From Arenicola marina (taxonomy: Eukaryota > Annelida > Polychaeta > Arenicolidae), in NCBI GenBank assembly GCA_964019135.1, contig OZ025263.1, positions 23,311,639 to 23,375,638 of the forward strand: DNA of 64,000 bases, given 5' to 3'. Within the stretch, counting starts at the first letter, position 1. Each line of letters starts with the position of its first letter. Below are positions 60,391 through 64,000 of this stretch, one piece after another. Made by a program: the position numbers and the translations under genes. Below the pieces are notes generated by a model, which was given only the letters and a program-made list of their open reading frames with translations, ran no database searches and had not been told where the DNA came from.

Positions 60391-60425
60391 CAGGGCTGGA
60401 GGCCAGCCAATAGTACGCAATAAAA
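60391..60425 (+). promoter_or_regulatory. LINE 3' hairpin and polyadenylation signal
   Basis: GGCTGG (60394-60399) pairs with CCAGCC (60403-60408) across a 3-base loop, flanked by GTAC on each side, then AATAAA at about 60419. A 3'-end hairpin recognised by the RT is known in several LINEs. That role is inferred here. Confidence 0.45.
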
Positions 60426-60440
60426 CTACTTTGACAAGAA

Positions 60441-63400
60441 AACTGGACAATACATGTGGCGTGGCGTGACACCTTAGTGACGTCTAGAGGTCCCGGATGT
60501 ATGTCCCATGATGACGTCACCAGCTCTTGGAGCGGTAAATCGCCCCCGCCCCCCGCCTCCCTCCCCAGCTACAGTTTGAATTCTCGTAAAACGTGCGTTA
60601 TTTGGGTATTTTGCTCTGTTCTCCTTTGGACCTTCACTATCCGTCACAGGCATAAGATAAGATACGATTGATTGGTTTGGTAATGTAAGTTATGTAGGTT
60701 TATTTACCGGCTAAACCCCTCTTATGTGGATTTAATTATGCCTCTGGCAATGTAACCTTGCAATACAATATAGCAACACATCCTCGAGATTTAAAATGAT
60801 CGTGCCACGATAAAACAAGCTTAGCTCATATTAATCTGCTGTGTTTCCACGCTTATATTATCGAGCTGTAACGCCCCAAACAGTAGAAGGGCATACTTTT
60901 GCCACTTGTTTTCGCACCTACCAATTTAACTTCTGTGAGCAAGGAAAGCGACGTCAAAGAGGAATACAAACGCATGTGCTTTTATATTGAGACTCAGATT
61001 CTGTCTGCTCATTGGCTTGAACTCAACGACACGCGCTCAACCATAAAAACGATACACGCCCTCGACCACAGGTGTCTACGCACTGCATCAAAGCTCACCT
61101 GTCAATGTTGTGACATCATTGAGAAATTTTCAAATAACGCTCAGATGCAATGCTCCCAGAAATAGACCCGCCGGATTTCAATTTTGCTACTTTGACGAAC
61201 ATATTTATAGTGATATCGTGGAATAAAAAATGTAAACTCCCATTAAAACAAATTGTTATTTGTTTTATCTTCCCTAAACCAAGTTAACTTAGAGCAAGAC
61301 AAAATCGTGGCACGAACACTTTAAATAAAACTATCCACAAGACGTAGGGTGCCTTCTTTCGAACCTTCTTTCGCATCTTGGAGGTTCTATGTTATGTGAA
61401 AGATGAAACGGGTTTTAGGCCGATGCCATACCATATATACGATATTGGTGATACATTTTAGAAGAAGTGGGGTTTTAAAGGTTTAGTAACTCCATCGCCG
61501 CTACACCCTTCAAGGGCTTTGGCTATCTCTCTTAGAGTGGTATAAGGGACGGGGTGGGTTAATAGTAGGCTTATCCGAGGCGAGACCGATGAAGTAAACA
61601 TGTATTAGCAGCACTTCGTCTGTGGAAAGGTCACTTACTTCAAGCCACTTTACTACAGCCTAACTGGTAGCGAGGCGGGGCCACTGACATGTCAGTGCAT
61701 CTCAAAGTATCGTTGTCACAACAACAACACCCTCAGCGATGAATTCAAATCCCCAACGAAAAAGGTGCATTCCCTTGGGAGAGATAGCTACTTAAGATAC
61801 TGCTCCCCCTTTCCTCCCGTGTTTGGAATGACGTCATCGATGCGTAACCAATCCACGAATTTAGCACGACTCGACGGTTAACGCCATTAATCCCCTGAGG
61901 AGTCCTAACCGCATGAAAAAAGACGGATCCATTATTTCTTCCCATTCCGGCATTTAGACGAGATCCCTCGGCCAGTTGGGACCGATCTGATGTCTCGCCC
62001 GTTCGGTAGGTGGCGTCTCGCATTAAGCCTTGGCTGGAGAGTGCCTCATTCTTACCACCAGTCATTCTTAACCCGATGTGACAGTCAATATCCCTTCAAC
62101 CAATTAGTGCCATTTACACAAGAGTTGCCGGCCATATAGCGCACTGCTCAGTGCCAGACACGGTACTACATATCTGACATGTGCGTATGAAGACGGTTAC
62201 TTTAAGGCCGATCGCTTTTGTATGGCAGGGCATTAGTTCCATAAATCCATCCATGGTTATTGGGCGATGCTGATTGTTCCGCTTGTCCAAAAATGTTGGC
62301 ATAATAGGCTAATCTGTGCATGCTTTATTGTAATCTGTATAATGAGAAAATGAAAATGGCGAAAACATTTCTTTAAGTGTATAGCCCAGACATTGAGCTG
62401 AGCCCCATGAATTTTTGCATCGCATTTCGGTACCCTGTATATTTGTTCTGGTGCAGTATTATAGCAGGCCGCCAGTCCGTCCATGTGCTACATCAGCACG
62501 AAAAAAATATCCGAGGCGATTATTTTTCGATTCGTGAGGCGCACAAAGAACAATCCTGCTCGGCGCAAGAAGAAGTACCCAAATACGTGACTTCCTTCAA
62601 AGAAATCGGAAGCCGAACCACATTTGTTGAAAACAGCATTTTGAACTACACGATGTCCACCATACAATTCTATGCCCCCTGTCCAGCCGCCGGAATCTTA
62701 CATCCTTCATCCGTCCATTAGTTACCGACTTACTCAACCGTACATATAAAGCTCAGTTGACCGTCTCAGATACCCCTGGCGACATCTATCCTTGTAAATA
62801 TACACTGCCTGTTTTAAGTCCCAAAACCCATTCCCGCATGCGTCCGCCATGCTTGAACCTGCAGTTAGTTCAGGAGCCCAGGTTCAACGTTTCTTTTATC
62901 TGGGTTAAGTAGGTTCTATGGCATCGTTATTCGCAGAACGAACAAACAAGAGATCTCTATGAACTTTCCTTTACGTATAATGGAATCATTTGACTAGATT
63001 AAGAACAGTTTAACCCCGGGAATTTAACAGTCCTGTCTGAAACGTTCCCCGTTAGGCATGCCTGGTTGCCACGCAATTAACTTGAAGTTACGCGCGGGCT
63101 CTCAGGTTCGCATTGCAAAGACTGTGTATACCGGCCCATATCATCGTCATAATAGGTTATAATCTGTTATAATAGGTGCACAACCGCTAACAAGTTATGC
63201 ATTCTGTAATACATATATTCACGAATTAGATGTTTAATGTCTTCAGACAAAATAAGTTCCAGAAAGAGCATCATTTCCGATGAATAACATGAACAGGCCG
63301 AGAATATGCGTACAGCGCGGTAAAAAAATCATTGCACTTGCGTTGGCATTTATATCATGTCAGCTGTTTTCTCGGCTTTATATGGTATCCTTTGACAGTT

Positions 63401-64000
63401 AAGGTGTTTATCTATACAAGGCGTTTTGTTTAGAAAGCACCATGATCAACCGTTGAAAATTATGCAGCTATAAGTCCGTATTATCCTGTTAAGTGCTCGG
63501 TATACGGTTATACAGCGCAGCGCGAGAATCTCGCCTGGAACGATCGTATTACGTCAAGATGGATAGATCGATAGCGGCCCCATTTGTTGAAAGCATCCAG
63601 GAATAAAATAGCTCTATCTGTTCGAACCTTAACCATATATTTTGTGTACTCGTTTTAATCAGTACTCAGACATCGGTAGATACTGTTATGTTTACAGTTC
63701 AGATGCTAAACGGATGGATTTTAGTAACTGACTTCTTGGTAAATTACTCAAATGTGAACTATTGCGTATTACGGAATCATTCCACTAAGACGTCGTAACT
63801 TCTTGTGAAATAACCTAAATTGTTTTTGGTAAACATCATTTATTTAACGAGGTTATCAACGACGCATACACATCTTAAGGACTACATCGATGCATGTGGT
63901 AAATCATGTAAAATTTAAAACTTGCTAGGGCGAGCCGCGGAGGACTGAACAGAGAAAAATTGATCATAAATAAATGTGCAAACATTAATTTGAATAAGAA
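60441..64000. other. Intergenic, no gene seen
   Basis: Mixed, fairly unique-looking sequence. Open frames up to about 110 codons occur without recognisable content or good start and splice context. No RNA gene was recognised. Confidence 0.5.

Larger units (their letters stand above)
57945..60440. mobile_element. 5'-inverted, truncated LINE (non-LTR retrotransposon)
   Basis: The 5' portion (RT, 57945-59580) reads on the minus strand and the 3' portion (protein C-terminus and tail, 59581-60440) reads on the plus strand, joined head to head at about 59580. This is the layout produced by twin priming during LINE insertion. Roughly 150 residues between the two parts are missing at the inversion point, and the 5' end (endonuclease) is absent. 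The plus-strand end carries an AATAAA at about 60419 and a 3' hairpin. Confidence 0.85.

Overview
The window is nuclear DNA of a metazoan, most likely a marine invertebrate (lophotrochozoan, cephalochordate or another deuterostome; the sequence does not decide). The grounds are a DEG/ENaC sodium channel, an ankyrin-SOCS-box protein, a G2E3-like HECT terminal exon with a consensus splice acceptor, several eukaryotic retrotransposon classes, long minisatellites, many poly-G/poly-C runs and low gene density. Nothing bacterial is present.

Host genes. Two long intact single-exon coding regions look like genuine host genes: an ankyrin-repeat/SOCS-box protein (21442-23214, +) and a DEG/ENaC channel (40656-42437, -). 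A HECT E3 ligase C-terminal exon lies at 12343-12605 (-), and a decayed relative lies at about 19484-19750 (-).

Mobile elements. From left to right: (1) a minus-strand gypsy/errantivirus-like remnant with gag, protease and a frameshifted envelope gene but no reverse transcriptase, RNase H or integrase core (1 to about 3.9 kb); (2) a TIR-bounded element enclosing a 3' gypsy fragment (9.65-11.15 kb); (3) a decayed DIRS-like RNase H plus tyrosine recombinase segment (12.96-14.35 kb); (4) a complete gypsy/Ty3 element (14353-19077) inserted into that DIRS relic, with identical 171-bp LTRs and a 5-bp target duplication; (5) a LINE copy with a 5' inversion (about 57.95-60.44 kb); (6) a tRNA-like SINE head at 54.06 kb; (7) several dispersed non-coding repeat pairs.

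Tandem repeats. A 28-bp array (25.74-27.75 kb), a 46-bp pyrimidine-rich array (44.32-49.30 kb), a 29-bp purine-rich array (50.34-50.64 kb) and a 36-bp AT-rich array (54.44-55.10 kb). The 28- and 46-bp units contain no stop triplet in any phase on one strand, so they produce very long but meaningless reading frames.

Assembly. A run of exactly 200 N (34419-34618) separates two roughly 2.9-kb near-identical segments that differ mostly by small indels. This looks like an unmerged haplotype or unpolished duplicate rather than biology.

The genes do not form a pathway. The window is a transposon- and satellite-rich intergenic landscape with isolated genes. I found no convincing new molecular system. 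The observations most worth following are the pol-less gag/protease/env element, the nested DIRS/gypsy/HECT arrangement, the twin-primed LINE and the higher-order structure of the arrays.
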